NCBI GenBank assembly: GCA_025917655.1
Contig: CP084614.1
Location: forward strand, 2,232,001-2,296,000
Reading direction: 5' to 3'
Length of the DNA stretch: 64,000 nucleotides
From: Chlorella sorokiniana
Taxonomy: Eukaryota; Chlorophyta; Trebouxiophyceae; Chlorellales; Chlorellaceae
The notes under the pieces are model-generated. The model saw only the letters and a list, made by a program, of their open reading frames with translations. It did no database searches and was not told where the DNA came from. Below are positions 29,880 through 42,158 of the stretch, piece by piece; within the stretch, counting starts at the first letter, position 1, and every line of letters starts with the position of its first letter. The position numbers and the translations under genes are program-made.

Positions 29880-30702
29880 TCACCAGTAGCGCGTCTCGTC
29901 GTCGGCCACGTCCAGGGCCCCCGCCAGGAATTGCAGGATGAAGAAGCCGAAGAGGGGGTGAGGTCGATGGAGCCCAGCAGCGGCGGCACCAGCCCGCTGA
30001 ACAGCTTCAGGTACGGGTCGGTGACCTGCCAGGGGGCCGGGGTGGTGGGTTGCTACTGGTTGTCTGCTTGTTTGTTTGGCGTGTGTGTGTGTGTGAGTGT
30101 GGTGTGAGCGGTGTGTGAGTGTGGTGTGAGCGGTGTGTGTGTGTTGTGGGTAGGGTGTGCGAGGCTCGTCAGCAACAGCAGGGATGGCAGCGGCAGCGAA
30201 AGCGTGCAGGAGCGCGGCTGCCCACCTGGCGCAGCGCGGAGAAGGGCTGCTTCTCCCACCACTGGAAGGTGGGGAACCAGGAGAGCAGCACGCGCACGAA
30301 GAGGAGGAGGAGGTAGAGCTTGATGAAGGAGGCGACGGCGCGGGTGATGATCATGAAGGTGTCGGTGGAGCCCGAGGCGGCGGCAAACGGCGCCACCAGC
30401 GCCAGCACCCGCATCTGCCTCAGCCCAGTCCGGACCTGCGCCTCCAGCTCCTGCTCCGCCACCTGGGTGGCCGCGGTGGCAGCCGCAGCGCGCGCCGCGG
30501 CCGCGCAGCGCTGCACCAGGCCGGCTGCCGTGGCGGTGAGGCGCAGCAGCGGCGTCGGCAGCGGCGACGGGCTGCCGGCGCCGGCGGCTGCCGCGCTGCA
30601 GCGCACTGCCAGGGGCCTACTGCTGCACCTGCTGCTGCTCAAGCGCACGCTTGCGCGCTGGGGCATTGCCGCCCGCTGGGACATGGCTGCTGCGGCCTGC
30701 AT
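29880..30702 (-). CDS. YGGT-family plastid membrane protein
   Basis: Two exons: 30226-30702 and 29880-30025. The start at 30702 (MQAAAAMSQRAAMPQRASVR) opens a Ser/Arg/Ala-rich, acid-free stretch that fits a plastid transit peptide. FMIITRAVASFIKLYLLLLF and VRVLLSWFPTFQWWEKQPFS form the first YGGT helix. The second exon gives VTDPYLKLFSGLVPPLLGSI, then DLTP and, after a one-base shift at a C run (about 29955), LFGFFILQFLAGALDVADDE-TRYW-stop. The TDPYL...IDLTP core is diagnostic of YGGT/Ycf19 proteins. Plant members act in cytochrome b6 haem attachment (CCB3) or nucleoid organisation; which applies here is not clear. Confidence 0.85.
30079..30145. repeat. GTGTGAG-type minisatellite
   Basis: Units of GTGTGTGAGTGTGGTGTGAGCG repeated about twice, inside the YGGT gene intron. 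Confidence 0.7.
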
Positions 30703-31083
30703 GGGGGCTGCTGGGCGGAGCGATGAATCCCGGTGACCTGTGGTCGGCTCTCTGTTGCAAGCGACGGTGCCCGAGGCTTGGCAAAGGAGATGGCAAACGG
30801 GAGACCCTGTCGGGGGCCCTGCCGGCTGGACAAATAAATTGTGATCCTTAACCAAGACTGCGACGCCTAGCAGCATTTCCACATTTGCCTTCGTGATCTA
30901 TTGGCTGCTGGGCCTGCTGCGCGCGAGTTTCAACCTGCTCGGGGCTACGAGGGATTCCTGAGGGACGGAGGACTGATGGGCATGGCCATATGATTCATTC
31001 TTATACGCTGCCAACCAGTTTTGGGCATTCTGCCGGGACCAGCGCTCAACCCACGGCGGCAGTAGCACCAGCACGCAGACATC
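30703..31083. promoter_or_regulatory. Divergent promoter region between YGGT gene and ORC2
   Basis: 381 bases separate the two start codons, so both 5' leaders and promoters lie here. The stretch is relatively AT-rich near 30830-30900 and 30985-31005. No specific motif is claimed. Confidence 0.45.
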
Positions 31084-33883
31084 ATGGGAAGAAAAAGGAA
31101 GGAGCCGGTGGTTGAAGAGAACGACATGCGCAGCTCTGAGGGAGAGGTGAACACGAGGCCTCCGCCTGATCACTTTGTCCCTAAAGAGCACCTGCCGCCT
31201 GTCAAAGTGCTGGTTGTGCCCATTGTGGAAAATCCGAGATCCACGGTTGCAGGAGAGCGTTGAAGAAGAGCAACGAGGCGGCAAAGGCCGCAAGCGGGCG
31301 CGCGCGCGGCGCGGCGGCGGCGGCGGCCGCAGCACGGCAGGCACCGGGGCATGGTCTCCACCTTCTTCCGGGACCAGCACGTGAAGGGCAGCAGCCGCAC
31401 CTTGGCAGACTTGGGCCTGGATGCAGCGGGGAGGAGGGGGAGAGCCTGCGGGAGCTCCTCGCCTCGCTGCCCGAGCGGCACCGCCCGAGAAGGCGGCCCT
31501 GCGGCGGCGGCAGCACGAGCAGTTTGGCCGCTGGCGTGCCCAGCTGCGCGCCGGCAACTCCCTGCTTCTCTACGGCTTCGGCTCCAAGTTCGAGCTGCTC
31601 TCTCGCTTCGCCAGGGAGCAAGCGCGCGACGGGGCCTGCCTCGCAGTCAACGGCCTGCAGCCCGGGCTGACCGTGCGCCAGGCAAGCGCACCTAATCCCT
31701 CTGCCTGCTGCCGCGGCGGGCTGCACGCACATGTCGCAGCAAGCACAGCACAGCTTGCCTGCCCTGCGTCCCTTGTTTTGCACACCCTCCTCGCCGCATA
31801 GGGAGCAGCCGCCGTCGACCCCACTCCACCGACTCCCCGCCTCTGCCCACGCTGCCCCCCTCTTCCCCGGTCGTGCACCAGATCCTGCGGCACGCCACCG
31901 CCGCCATCAAGGACACCCGCGCCGCCGACTACCGCTCCGGCTGCTCCCCCGAAGACCTGCTGGGCCTGATCAAGGAGGACCCCCGCCGCCTCTACCTCGC
32001 CCTGCACAACATCGACGGCCCAGGTGCGCGACGACGGCTGGCCGCTGCATCCGCTGCGGCCTGTGTGGGGCTGCGTGGGCGGTGGTGGCTGCGCCCTATC
32101 CTGCGCCTTAATATCCTGTCGGGGGCAGTGTGACTTATGCACTTGTGCGACTGCTGCACTGGGAGCCCTCCGCAGCCAGCAAGCACAGGCATGCAGCGGC
32201 GGACATGAGTGTGTGTTTGGCCACAGGCCCCGCCCGCCCCCTCGAACCCTCCCATGCGTTCCCTCCGCCCCTGCTCACCTTGCAGGCTTGCGCGATCGCG
32301 CAGCGCAGCGCACGCTCAGCGAGCTGGCGGCCCTGCCCAACGTGCACCTGGCCGCCAGCTGCGACCACGCCAACGCGGCATTGCTGTGGGACCAGCAGGT
32401 GAGGCTGGGTGGGGGTGGTGGTGGGGGTGGGGGCTGGGCTGGTGGGGGCCGGAAGCCGGCGGCGGCAAGCATGCAGCCACTGCATCTGCTGGGGTCGATG
32501 GCCGGCTGGTTGGTCCAGGCAGCCGCTCATGGAGCTCCATCCCATGGCTGGGGAGCAGTCGGCCGGGCCTCCTCCCCGCCTACTCCTCCCCCTTGCTTCC
32601 CACCAACCCACGTGGCACCCCGCCCCCACCTGCCCGCACCCCCGCAGACGCGGGACCGCTTCTCCTGGGTGTGGCACAACGCCACAAACTACGCCCCGTA
32701 CCTGCGGGAGGTTGCCTTCGCGGGTGAGGCCTGGGGGCCAGGCGAGGGGCCAGGCGAGGGGACAGTTTTGGTCCTGCATGTGTGCACGTCAGTGGTCTGA
32801 GAGGGGGACAAGACCGCCCGGATCCCTTGCTCAGCACAGGCGGAACAGGCGGTGCAGTGCACTGCGGTCACGGTGCCGCGGCTGCGCTCGGGGCTGGCAG
32901 AGGTGGTGCAGCCGCCGTCGCGCCCTGCCCCTGCCACGGGCTGTGCCGCAGCCCTGCCTCCGCTCTCTGTTTGCTCTTATCCCCCGCCGCCGCTCCGTGC
33001 CCGCTGCAGCCATCCCCTCGCTGCTGGTGGGACGCAGCGAGCAGTGCAGCAAGCAGAGCGCCACCGTGGTGCTGGCCAGCCTGAGCCGGTCGGCGCGCGA
33101 GGTGTTCCGCCTGGTGGCTGATGCGCAGCTGGACCCTTCTGGGGAGCAGGGTGAGCAAAACAGCAACGCCGCGCTGCAGCCTCCCGGCATACAACAGCGT
33201 TGGCTGCGCTGCTGCGTGCGCCGACCGTCGCTGCGCTGCGTGCATCGCGCTTAGCGGCTGCAGGCCTGCTTTGATGCAGCTGCCTCGCTGCTCCGGCCCG
33301 TCCTTGCTGCTGTGCACCCTCCCCTTTTTTTCCCCTCGTCCATCCCACCACCCACACCCGCAAAACGCTGCAGGCATCTCCTTCCAGCGCCTGTTCCAGC
33401 GGTGCCGCGAGCGCTTCCTGGTGTCCAACGAGATGCTGCTGCGCGCTTTCCTCACAGAGTTCAGGGACCACGACCTGCTGGGCACCAAGTGAGCGCGACT
33501 GGGGATGAGGGGAGGGAGACGGGGGGCGCATGTGATTGTGGGGTGTGGGTGGGTGGGGTGGGGTGGGGTGGGGGGGGGGGGGGGGGCGCGCTCGCACGGC
33601 GGTTGTGGCATGTGATTGGTCATAAGCAGCTAGATGTGGCCAGTGTGCCCGCAGCTTTTGTGAACAAACCCGTCAGCACTCGGCCTGCTTCAGCTGATTT
33701 TGTTGGCTCAGCTAGCACTAGGTTGGGGCTCCAGGCTTCACGTGCATGCACACACGCCCCCACACCTGGTATCCGCGCCACCTAACCCGCAGGCGCGCCG
33801 CCGACGGCTCTGAGCTGCTGCACGTGCCGCTGGAGGAGGAGGGGCTGCGGGGTGTGCTGGCAGACGTGGAAACCATGGGCTGA
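31084..33883 (+). CDS. ORC2: Origin recognition complex subunit 2
   Basis: Subunit of the complex that marks replication origins. The start at 31084 gives MGRKRKEPVVEEN. A likely short intron follows GEGE/GTGAAC, with acceptor near 31242, then a basic GGKGRKRARARRGG tract. ORC2 blocks in order: STFFRDQHVKGSSRTLADLG, RRQHEQFGRWRAQLRAGNSL-LLYGFGSK (the degenerate P-loop of ORC2), ARDGACLAVNGLQPGLTVRQ, SPEDLLGLIKEDPRRLYLAL-HNIDGPG, NVHLAASCDHANAALLWDQQ, DRFSWVWHNATNYAPYLREV. The winged-helix C-terminus has GISFQRLFQRCRERFLVSNE-MLLRAFLTEFRDHDLLGTK and ends ADVETMG-stop. Three one-base frame changes cluster at 31340-31490 in G/C runs. The family call is very secure. Confidence 0.93.
33542..33588. 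repeat. GGGGT/poly-G tract in an intron
   Basis: TGGGTGGGGT units ending in about 16 consecutive G, in an ORC2 intron. A G-quadruplex is possible; it is also a place where assembly length is unreliable. Confidence 0.7.
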
Positions 33884-34536
33884 GCGGCGCGGCGCGGAGA
33901 AAACGGCAGAGCCGCCCCGAGCCAGCCCATGTATTCCTGCTGGTCGTTGCAGCGGACCCGCCCGCTGCCCCTCCAAGCGCTTGACGCCTGGTTGGTTTGG
34001 ATGTTGGGGTTGAAAACATATGAACAAGACTGCCAGGTCCCGACTGCCGCAGACGGGGATACGTCGCAGCAGAGGCTATGCCTGTTCATGCATGTTACAA
34101 GCAGAAGTGAAGCTGATGTGGTTGATTTGCTGTCGGAGTGGTATGGCCACCCGCGGGCACACGCGCAGTTTAGCTCAGCCTAGAAAAATGTACATGCTGC
34201 ATGCGGATGGCGGCACTGGAGGGGTGGTAGTGGGGGGCATGTACAAATGCTTCCCAAAACCAGAGATCAAAAATGCTGGAGTGAAGATGATGCAGGTGTG
34301 CAGTCGGCAAAGGGATGGCGGGTGCTTGTTTAGTAAGAGCACAAGAGTATGCATTCGATGCTTTTCTGCAAGGAGTTTCAGGCACACCTTCAAATTCTTC
34401 GGGCAGGAGGACAACGGAGCGACGGCAATCATGGCAGAGCAACAAAAGCTGACTGATTCTCTAACATGCGCTGCTGTGCGGGCAGCCGGCATTGCTTTCC
34501 TGGCACGCACTGCGGCGCGTTCAGACGTGTGCGCTG
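33884..34536. other. Convergent intergenic region
   Basis: Between the ORC2 stop and the F-box/LRR stop. It is AT-richer than neighbours and has no protein-like frame; probably two 3' untranslated regions end to end. Confidence 0.5.
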
Positions 34537-36746
34537 TCAGCGGGCGGCAGCCACCAGCAGTGCTTGCGGGTGGCCACCTTCAGGCGGCGGCCGCGGGGAC
34601 GCCCGCAGCGCCGCCACCGCCTCTGGCGGCACGCCGCTGCCAGCCAGGTGCAGCTCCTCCAGAAGCGGTAGGCCCGCTGCCAGATGCTGCAGCCCGCGGG
34701 CGCTCACGTCTGGGCAGTGCTCCAAGCTGCGGGAGGGGTGGGGCGCAAGGGGGCTTGAGGATGGAGAGCCGCCGGGAGAAGGCCTTCAGCAGCACAGACA
34801 GCCACCTTCCAGGAAAAGGTATGCACAGCAAAGCCGGCGGTGCACAAGTGCACACTCGTGGGCGGCGGCGCAGCAGGACATTGGGGGCGGCTGCAGCGGC
34901 GCGCCTGAGCCAGCGCAGCGCCGGGGCGCTGGCCGCCAGCAGCGCGCAGGCGGCGTCGCCCACGCGGCAGTCGGCCAGGCTGAGGCGCTCCAGTGAGGCG
35001 GCGGCCGGCAGCAGCGCCTGGATCTCGGCGTCTGCAGATAAGGGGGAGGGGGGGGGCAACCCCATAGGGAAGTATGCGAAATGAAAGGAGCAGCAAAAAG
35101 GAACGGTGCCTGAACGTGGATTAGAGGTTGAAGAGCACCGCTGCATCGCAAAGGAACCAGCGTGTTGCCGCGCTGCCCACTCCACCCAACACGCTCGCCC
35201 CCACGCCAAACTTTGTCTGTGCAGCAGCCGGATCAGCCTCTGTCCTTGTGGCCCCACCCGTGATTGCGTCGCAGCCGGCAAGGTTGAGGCGCTGCAGGTG
35301 CTTGAGGCCGCCCAGGGGCAGGCCGGTGCCCGTGACGTGTCGGTGGCAGCCGGCCAGTTCGAGACGCGTCAGCGCGGCCGCGTGCCTCAGCAGCGCCGCC
35401 ACCGCGATGTCGGTCACGCCCTCGCAGTTGTTGAGGCCGAGGCGGCGCAGGCCGGGCGCCAGCGGTACGAGGCGGTACGCCGCCCGGTCGTCCACCCCCG
35501 CGCCGCCGTCAGCTGCAGCGCGGTCAGGCCGCGCAGGCGGGCGGCCAGCGCCGCGCAGGCACGCTCCCCCAAGCCGCATGGGCCCCCAGGTGTAGCGAGC
35601 GCAGGGCTGTGAGGGCGGCCAGGGCGGCCAGGCCGGCGTCGGTGGGCTGGGGCAGCGCCGCGCTGCATCGAGAGGAGGGGAAGGAGGGAAGGCCTCAGGA
35701 GACAGAGCCCCGCAAAAGAAGTGCAGCCCTGCGGATGTTCAGACGTTTAGAAATCAGTGGGCCCTGTCAGCCAGCCACAGAATCATGCTCCAGCAGCGCC
35801 GAGCTGCCGAGTGCCCTGTGGTCCCAGCCAGCCCGCACCCGCGCTGCGCCGCCAGCTCCCCAAAGCGCAGCTCCAGCCGCTGCAGCGCCGCCATGCGCGC
35901 GATGGACGCCACGCCGGCGTCGGTCACGCCCGCAGCCCGGTCAGGCGCAGCGTGGTCAACCGGGCGGCGGCGGCCGCCGCCAGCGCCGCCAGCCCTGCGC
36001 TGCCCACGCTGGGGCTGCGTCGCCGCACCCTGGGCAGCGGGCGATGGTCAGGGAGGCGAGGCGGGGCAGGGTGGCTGCCTCCAGGCACGTCGCGTCGCTG
36101 GCGCCATCCTGGCAGCAGAGCTCCAGGGCGGCGAGGGAGGTGAGGAGGCTCAGGCCCGCCAGCGGCGGCGGCGGCGCGGCCCCCGCCCGCCGATCCTCGC
36201 TGAAGGTCAGCCGGCCGAGGCGCGGCAGCGACAGCAGCAGCGCAGGCAGGCTGCCGGGCCAGCCGCCCAGGCAGCAGCCGCGGAGGTGCAGCGCTGCCAG
36301 CCGGCTCAGCGCGCCCAGCGCCGAGGCGTGGGTCAGCCGCAGGTCCCAAGCCTCCAGCGCTTCCAGCGCGGGCAGGCCTGCCAGCGGGGCCAGGCGGCGG
36401 CAGTCCAGCTCGCTGCAGCCGCCCGCAAGCCCGTGCAATGCGAGGCTGCGCAGGCAGCGCAGGCCGGGCAGCGGGTCCAGGGGTGGCATGCCGCCAGGCG
36501 CACCCGCCACAAGGCGCAGGCGGATCAGGTGGCGCCACTTGGCTGCCAGCGCGGTTAGGAGGCGCCCGCTGTGGGCTGCAGCTGCCGCAGGAGAAGGTCG
36601 ACGTGGCGGCGCCAGCGGCGCGACACAAGGCGGCACGCCGCCACGTCGGCGGGCGGCAGCGCCTCCAGCACCGCCTCGAAGCAGTCGCCGCAGTCGTCCA
36701 CAGCTGACCAGCATGCCGCACGGCCGCCCGACTCGCCAGCCTTCAT
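34537..36746 (-). CDS. F-box / leucine-rich-repeat protein
   Basis: Likely substrate adaptor of an SCF ubiquitin ligase. ATG at 36746 gives MKAGESGGRAACWSAVDDCG followed by an F-box-like FEAVLEALPPADVAACRLVS-RRWRRHVD. After a one-base shift at a CCC run (about 36580) the LRR region starts with LLTALAAKWRHLIRLRL. It continues with LRCLRSLALHGLAGG, LPALEALEAWDLRLTHASAL, LSRLAALHLRGCCLGG, LTSLAALELCCQDGASDATC, TDAGVASIARMAALQRLELR, LAALAALTALRSLHLGAHA, GLRRLGLNNCEGVTDIAVAA-LLRHAAALTRLELAGC, LKHLQRLNLAGCDAITGGA, LERLSLADCRVGDAACALLA and, last, LEHCPDVSARGLQHLAAGLP-LLEELHLAGSG. The C-N-x-G/T-D phasing is the Cys-containing LRR type of FBXL/AMN1 proteins. Several frame shifts at G/C runs remain. 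The target is unknown. Confidence 0.78.
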
Positions 36747-37801
36747 AGCTTCCCGCCTGATGCGGCCGGAAGGCTTTAGATGCGTGGCTGCGCCGATCGG
36801 ACTGCACCTTGGAAGGCTACTGGCGAGCGGCGGTGCGGCAGTCCGCCGCGGCTCGGCTTAAGCACATGCGCAGGGCACTTGCGGAAAACGTGTCTTCACT
36901 CGATGATTCGCCACTTTCAGCTGCAAGCGGTTGCGAGCGAGAGGTTGGCCAGGGTTTCACTGTGCGGCATGTCCGCAACGCGCGCCCACCACTGGCCCCA
37001 ATGCCTACAGTTCGCTTTTTATTCAAACTTGTAGGCCCAGTGCAGCTTGTGGGCTGCACGTAATGCCGGCAAATGGGTGCCCGAGGCAAAGCCGCATGTG
37101 GGAGACGCTTTGGCGCTCGCGCGGGCAAGTGCGCCTACCTGATCAGCTTCACGGTCGCCAGAGGGCGAAATGTAAAGCGAAGAAATCCCAAACAAGTCAC
37201 CAGCTAGCTGTGGTTTACCGAGAGGCAAGCGGCTCGAGTCTCTTGGAAGGTGCGAGTCCCCTTCAAAAAAGCTTGCGAAGTGGACAGCCAACTGGATTTA
37301 GCAGAGGCATGAGTAACCCCGACACCTTACTTCGCAGTGTCAGCCTTGTGTTGTCATCGCTGCCTGGCACTGTCCCAGCGATGCTGTGTCGTTGCTGTGC
37401 CATTCATGCCAGATGCCTGGGCAACCGACCACATTTCCCAGGTCAAGCAGGTTAAGCATAACTTGCTCATTGAGAAATGGATTCAAGGCCAATCAGTGCG
37501 CTTGGCACCGGGCCTCAAGAAGGCAGCAGGGTAGGCCTCCTCCTGTCGTCAATCCCACCCACCTGTGCTGTGAGCATGAGTTCACAGGATGGAAGTCTGC
37601 ACGTGCTGCCAACTCAATACCAAGTCTTTCAGCATTCAAAAGACATTGAAAGAATGCGAGCTGCAGGCATGCGTGGCTGCCGCTCAGAGCCCGCTCTGCC
37701 GCATTGCCGTCGCTCGTGTGGCGCCAGTGGGGCAATGAAAGCTGCAGTCTCCCTGCAAGCTTGTCGATGCTGGATGGACGCTGCATAGGCGGAATCGCGC
37801 A
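36747..37801. other. Divergent intergenic region
   Basis: About 1.05 kb between the F-box and syntaxin starts. The sequence is mixed and less GC-rich. I see no conserved exon, tRNA or repeat; it presumably holds two promoters. Confidence 0.45.
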
Positions 37802-39186
37802 ATGGACCTCACCCCAGAGTTCCAGGAAGCGGTGCTGGCTGCCGCACGGGCCGCCCAGCTGCCGTCGGTAGGCTGTCTGCCTTGATCGATGTATCTTGCA
37901 AGTGGTGTCAAGCAGCGGAAGCACCTGGAAGTCGCCGATCGCGGCATGGTGTGTTTGCGGTGCAGGACCAGCTAGCCCGGCTTAGACAACGCCAAATTTT
38001 GCGATCCCTGGCTGCCAAGACGGCGTTCACAAAGGCTGCGATCGAAGTGGTGAGCCCAGGAACCAGGAGGGCGCCTTGCCTGTCGGCGCCACAGCCGCCG
38101 CCCGCTCAGGCCACCGCGTGCCCCGCTGCTGATGCGACTGCCGCTGGTGCGCTGTGCAGGGCGCGCGACGTGAACGGGCTGCGCGCGTACCTGCGGGAGC
38201 ACCAGCGCGACTATGCGCAGCTGGGCAGGCTGGGGAGCCTGAGCGAGACAGGATCGAGGGGGAGGTGGGCACCTATGTGCGCTCCTGCTCCGCCAACATA
38301 GACAAGCTGCAGCAGATGCTGGCGGCGCCCGCAGCGGCGGGGGCTCGCCCGCGCGGGCGGCGGCGCCGCCAAACGCGGACCAGCTGGCGCATCGGCAAGG
38401 GCAGGTGCTGATCCTGGCTGAGCGGCTGCGCTCCGCGGCGGCGCTGTTCGACCGACTGCGCAGCCTGCGGTACCAGCAGCTTCAGGCGGCAGAGGCGGCG
38501 CGGCTGGCGCGGCTGCCACGCAGCGGGCCGCCGCGGCAGCCGCAGACCACCGGCGAGCTGCACGCGGCAATGCGGCAGGCAGCGGCGCCACCGCCGCAGG
38601 CAGGAGGCGGGGCAGGGGGCGGCGCCGCGGCAGCAGCCCAGCAGCAGATTCAGCTGGAGAATCAGGCACTGCAGTTAGAGCTGCTGGGCATGAGCGATCA
38701 GGCAAGCGGCGGGTACTGCTGCGGCGCTGCCAGCACGGGCCCGGCTCGACACCATGGCTTCTGTTCCTGCTGTTGCTCCGCCTGCCGCCCATGCCTCGCG
38801 TGGCACAGCTCCCCTCCCCGCCCCCCCCCCTCCTCCCTCCCTTTAACACCGCACCTCTCCTGCGCTGCACCCTCTGCATCCCCGGCCACGCTTTCCACCC
38901 CTCTGAGGCTGGATTGCCCACCACGCTGCTGCAGGTGCAGCAGGCAGAGCGCACGGTGCGCGAGATTGCCACGCTGAACCAGATGTTCAGCGCCGCCATC
39001 ACGCAGCAGGGGGAGCAGATAGAGCAGCTGTACAATGAGGCGGTGCAAGCGACGGGGTACATCGACCGCGCCAACGTGCAGCTGGGCAAGGCGGTGCGCA
39101 CCAACAAAGCGGCGCGCAAGTACCTGCTCGTCTTCTTCCTGGTCGCCTCGCTGGGCCTGCTGTTCTTGGACTGGTGGAACTCGTGA
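37802..39186 (+). CDS. ER Qa-SNARE, syntaxin-18 / SYP81-like
   Basis: SNARE for retrograde fusion at the ER. Exon 1 (37802-37867) gives MDLTPEFQEAVLAAARAAQ-LPS. Later exons give QLARLRQRQILRSLAAKTAF, VNGLRAYLREHQRDYAQLG, IEGEVGTYVRSCSANIDKLQ and LILAERLRSAAALFDRLRSL, matching the N-terminal helices of the Ufe1/SYP81 group. The SNARE motif is in the last exon: ERTVREIATLNQMFSAAITQ-QGEQIEQLYNEAVQATGYID, with the zero-layer Gln in QQGEQ, then a basic TNKAARK and the tail anchor YLLVFFLVASLGLLFLDWWN-S-stop. Two one-base losses at GGGG (about 38232) and GGGGG (about 38341) split the middle. A Gln/Ala/Gly-rich insert precedes the SNARE exon. Confidence 0.9.
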
Positions 39187-39555
39187 CGGGCGCTGTGCAA
39201 ACCATTAGGCTGAAAGATAAAGGGCTGGCGGCCGTTGCATTGAAAGGCTGGAATGGTAAAGGCACCCTTCCCTTGCCTTTGCCCGCGGCTGATCAGACGC
39301 GCTGGCGCTTGTGGCGGGAGGCAGAGTGGCGCCTGATCAGGCACACGCAGGTTTCCGTGCATGTCAGGAGAAGGCACGTGTTTGGGAGGGTGCAAACTGT
39401 CATTATCGTCAGCATGCCGTGGGAGGTCTGAGGAAATGCGCAGAAAGTTGAGCACAAAGCAAAGTGCAGGTGTGGGAAAGCCAGCGAGGACCAGAAGCTG
39501 GGGAACCTTGGCGCAGGCCCCGCCAAGCTGGCCATGCGCTGCCCTCCACCCCGCT

Positions 39556-41257
39556 TCACACAGTCAGCGCCTCGCCATCCAGCCGCTCCGTCGTCACTAC
39601 CAGCCGCTCGTTCTTCTTGCTGGACAGGCACAGATCCGCCGCCATGCGGCCCACCTTGCGGTTGCTGTACGCTTTGTGGCCTGCGGGGGTGCGCAGTTCA
39701 GGCAAGGCGGCATGAGGGGGTGGGGCCGCATTGATGAATGGGTTGAAGTAGCCGCAGGTGCCGGTAACCTCTGCCTTGAACCTGGAGCAGCGCTCCCAGC
39801 TCACCAAAAAGTCTTTGAAGTTGTCGCTGCCAATGTCTGCGCAGTAGGGGCAGCGGGATGCACCCGGTCACCTGTGCGCGCTGATGGCTGGACATGCGCT
39901 GCTGCTTTCCGCAGCTCAAGTCCACAATCACGCGGCGTTCAAATATGCCGCCATCTCCCCCTGCGGCAGACGCTGGCATGCACATGTGCACTGCCCAGCA
40001 CCTGCAGCTGTCAGCCGGTGGCTGCAGTCCTGCGTGCAGCGCTGCCAAACATGCTGGCCATCTGCGCTTCCAGCCCACCTGACTGCCGCTTGAACATGGC
40101 ATACAGGCGGATCTCGTTCACGCGGAAGGGCGCCTCTGCGTACTCGTTCTGCGCCGCCAGGATGATGCCGTAGGGCGGCAGAGGCCACCGTGAAAAGGGA
40201 GGTCTCCGGGCTGATGACGTACTTGCCTGCGGGGGCAGCAGCAGCGGGCAGGGTGTCAGGAGGGGGCGCGGTTAAGCTGCCAGGCATCCGCCACAGGCTT
40301 CAATTCCGATTCAATCTTTAAAATTGACAGTAACCTGCTGCCGCCGCCACCCCGCTGCCGCCACCAGCACGAAAGCTCAACGGAAAGGCCAGAATTTGGG
40401 GTTGACCTGCGCCGTTTGAGATGTAGATCAGGCTGCCGGAGGAGCTCTGGTTGAGCACGGGCGCCACGTGCTTGGTGAACACAAAATGCGCCGATGCCGT
40501 CTCCGTCAGCGCACGCTCAAACTCGCCCAGCGGCTGCTCCGACAGTATGCCTGCGTGGTGAGCGGGCAGCAGAGCGGCGGCGGCGCCCTCGCGTGAAGGT
40601 GCTGTGCCTGGCGGCTCCAAGAAAATGCTTCAGCAATCCTCGTCAACCATAGGTTGGCTGCCAAAGTCGATGCGCTCACCCCCTTGCCAGAAGTGGCCAA
40701 AGACCGACACCGCATGGTCAATCTTGCGGCCGTGCCTGGCCACCACATCCTCAAGAAATGCAGCGCAGGCCTCCTCCTGGCGAATGTCAACCACTTCGGT
40801 GAAGAGCTTCTCCTCGGGCAGCCCTGCAAGCAGATAGACGCCCGGATCGATGCAGCTTGGCTCGGTCGGGCGGGTCAGCGCCCCCAATGTGCAGCAAGCG
40901 GGAGCCTTGCGGCGCCGCGATTCCTGTGCCAGCTGCGCAGGCCACCCCACCTTTGCAGTCCTCCAGCAGGTGATCCACCTCCGCTTGCGTGCGCAGGGGG
41001 CACACGACCACCGCACCCTCCTTCAAGAGCTCTTGCACGATGCCAGCCCCAACGGTCAGGCTGGCGTCTGCAGGGCGCAGAGGCGGAGGCGCAGGCGCGG
41101 CAGGTGGTCCAGCAGCAAGGCGCTGAGCTTGATCGCTGCAATCGCTAAAACCACCTCAGACCTTACCTCCAACAACACAAAGCCTGCCAGTCAGGCCCTT
41201 GTGGTGGCTTTCACTGTCGGAGGAGGTATACCTCCCAGCGACAGCGAATTGGTCCAT
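39556..41257 (-). CDS. Atypical short-chain dehydrogenase/reductase
   Basis: NAD(P)-binding SDR fold. ATG at 41257 gives MDQFAVAGRYTSSDSESHHK-GLTGRLCVVGG. Exon 2 continues with DASLTVGAGIVQELLKEGAV-VVCPLRTQAEVDHLLEDCKG, the Rossmann beta1-alphaB-beta2 segment. Then EEKLFTEVVDIRQEEACAAF, KIDHAVSVFGHFWQGG (in place of the usual NNAG), LTETASAHFVFTKHVAPVLN and GSLIYISNGAG. Near the active site it reads SAAYGIILAAQNEYAEAPFR with one base removed at a GGG/CCC run (about 40177). The end is GHKAYSNRKVGRMAADLCLS-SKKNERLVVTTE...ALTV-stop. Ser and Tyr positions are present but YxxxK is YGIIL, without the Lys, and the TGxxxGxG loop is changed. It may bind cofactor without classical catalysis. Substrate unknown. 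Confidence 0.7.
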
Positions 41258-42158
41258 GTTGGGCAGCTGCTTGAATGAATCGGCGTCTCTGTGATGTATT
41301 TATCGCGTCTGAGGGCGGCGCGCTCGCGTTTATACCGCTAGGGCAGTTAGGGCTTTGTCTGCAAGGCTTTGTTCTCAGAATATATGACAGAAAAAGGTAG
41401 GGTTTACAGTCAAACAACCGAAATCCCTGGCCCCTACCGTGGTTAACCTCCGTGCCTGCAGCAATGTCATGCTGCGGTGCATGCAAGCAAAGCAGCGGGC
41501 GGTGCAAATGTTGCTGCGAACTCCTGCACGTCAGGGCGATGGCACACAGGCTTGCGGCATCTTCGAAGTGCCGCATAGTCATACTTGAGTCATTTTGTGC
41601 AAAGGACATGTGATGACCACCAGAAGCAGGTTTGAAGCAGAGTCGTCGAGTGTGCCCCACAGCCACAGCAGTGGCAGTGGCTGGCTTTGACTTCTTTGAA
41701 TAAATATTACTTTTTCACATGAAACCGAATGTGGAGACCGAGCAGCTATCTCCAATCTGCAGAAGAACGCTGTGTCCTTTTGGTACTAAGGGCGTCAGTG
41801 GCGGCGCCACAGCCGCCTCATGCTGAGGCCTCAGCATGCAAACCTGGAGAAGCACGGTTGGCCCGCATCTACATTTTTGCTGCGTCGCTACCATTTGACA
41901 ATCATGTTCCGCACGTGAAGGGCGCCTCCTCGGCGCCCAGCACACTGCACGCCCAATCAAGTTCGTTTGGCGCCACTCAACAGGAGCTCACTGACACTCG
42001 TAATACTGCTATGATGGCAGCCGATCAGCGCATAGAGTCGTAGCGAGACAGTGTCCCCAAGCTCAAGCACGGCCGCCTCTGGCGGGGGCAAGTTGTGCTC
42101 AGTGCAGTGCGCCTCGCTGGCATCACCTTCCTGGTGCTCCTGCAGCGGGCAGGTGCCG
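41258..42158. other. Divergent intergenic region
   Basis: About 0.9 kb between the dehydrogenase and polymerase starts, partly AT-rich (about 41340-41420 and 41690-41720). No coding, RNA or repeat signal is recognised. Confidence 0.45.
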
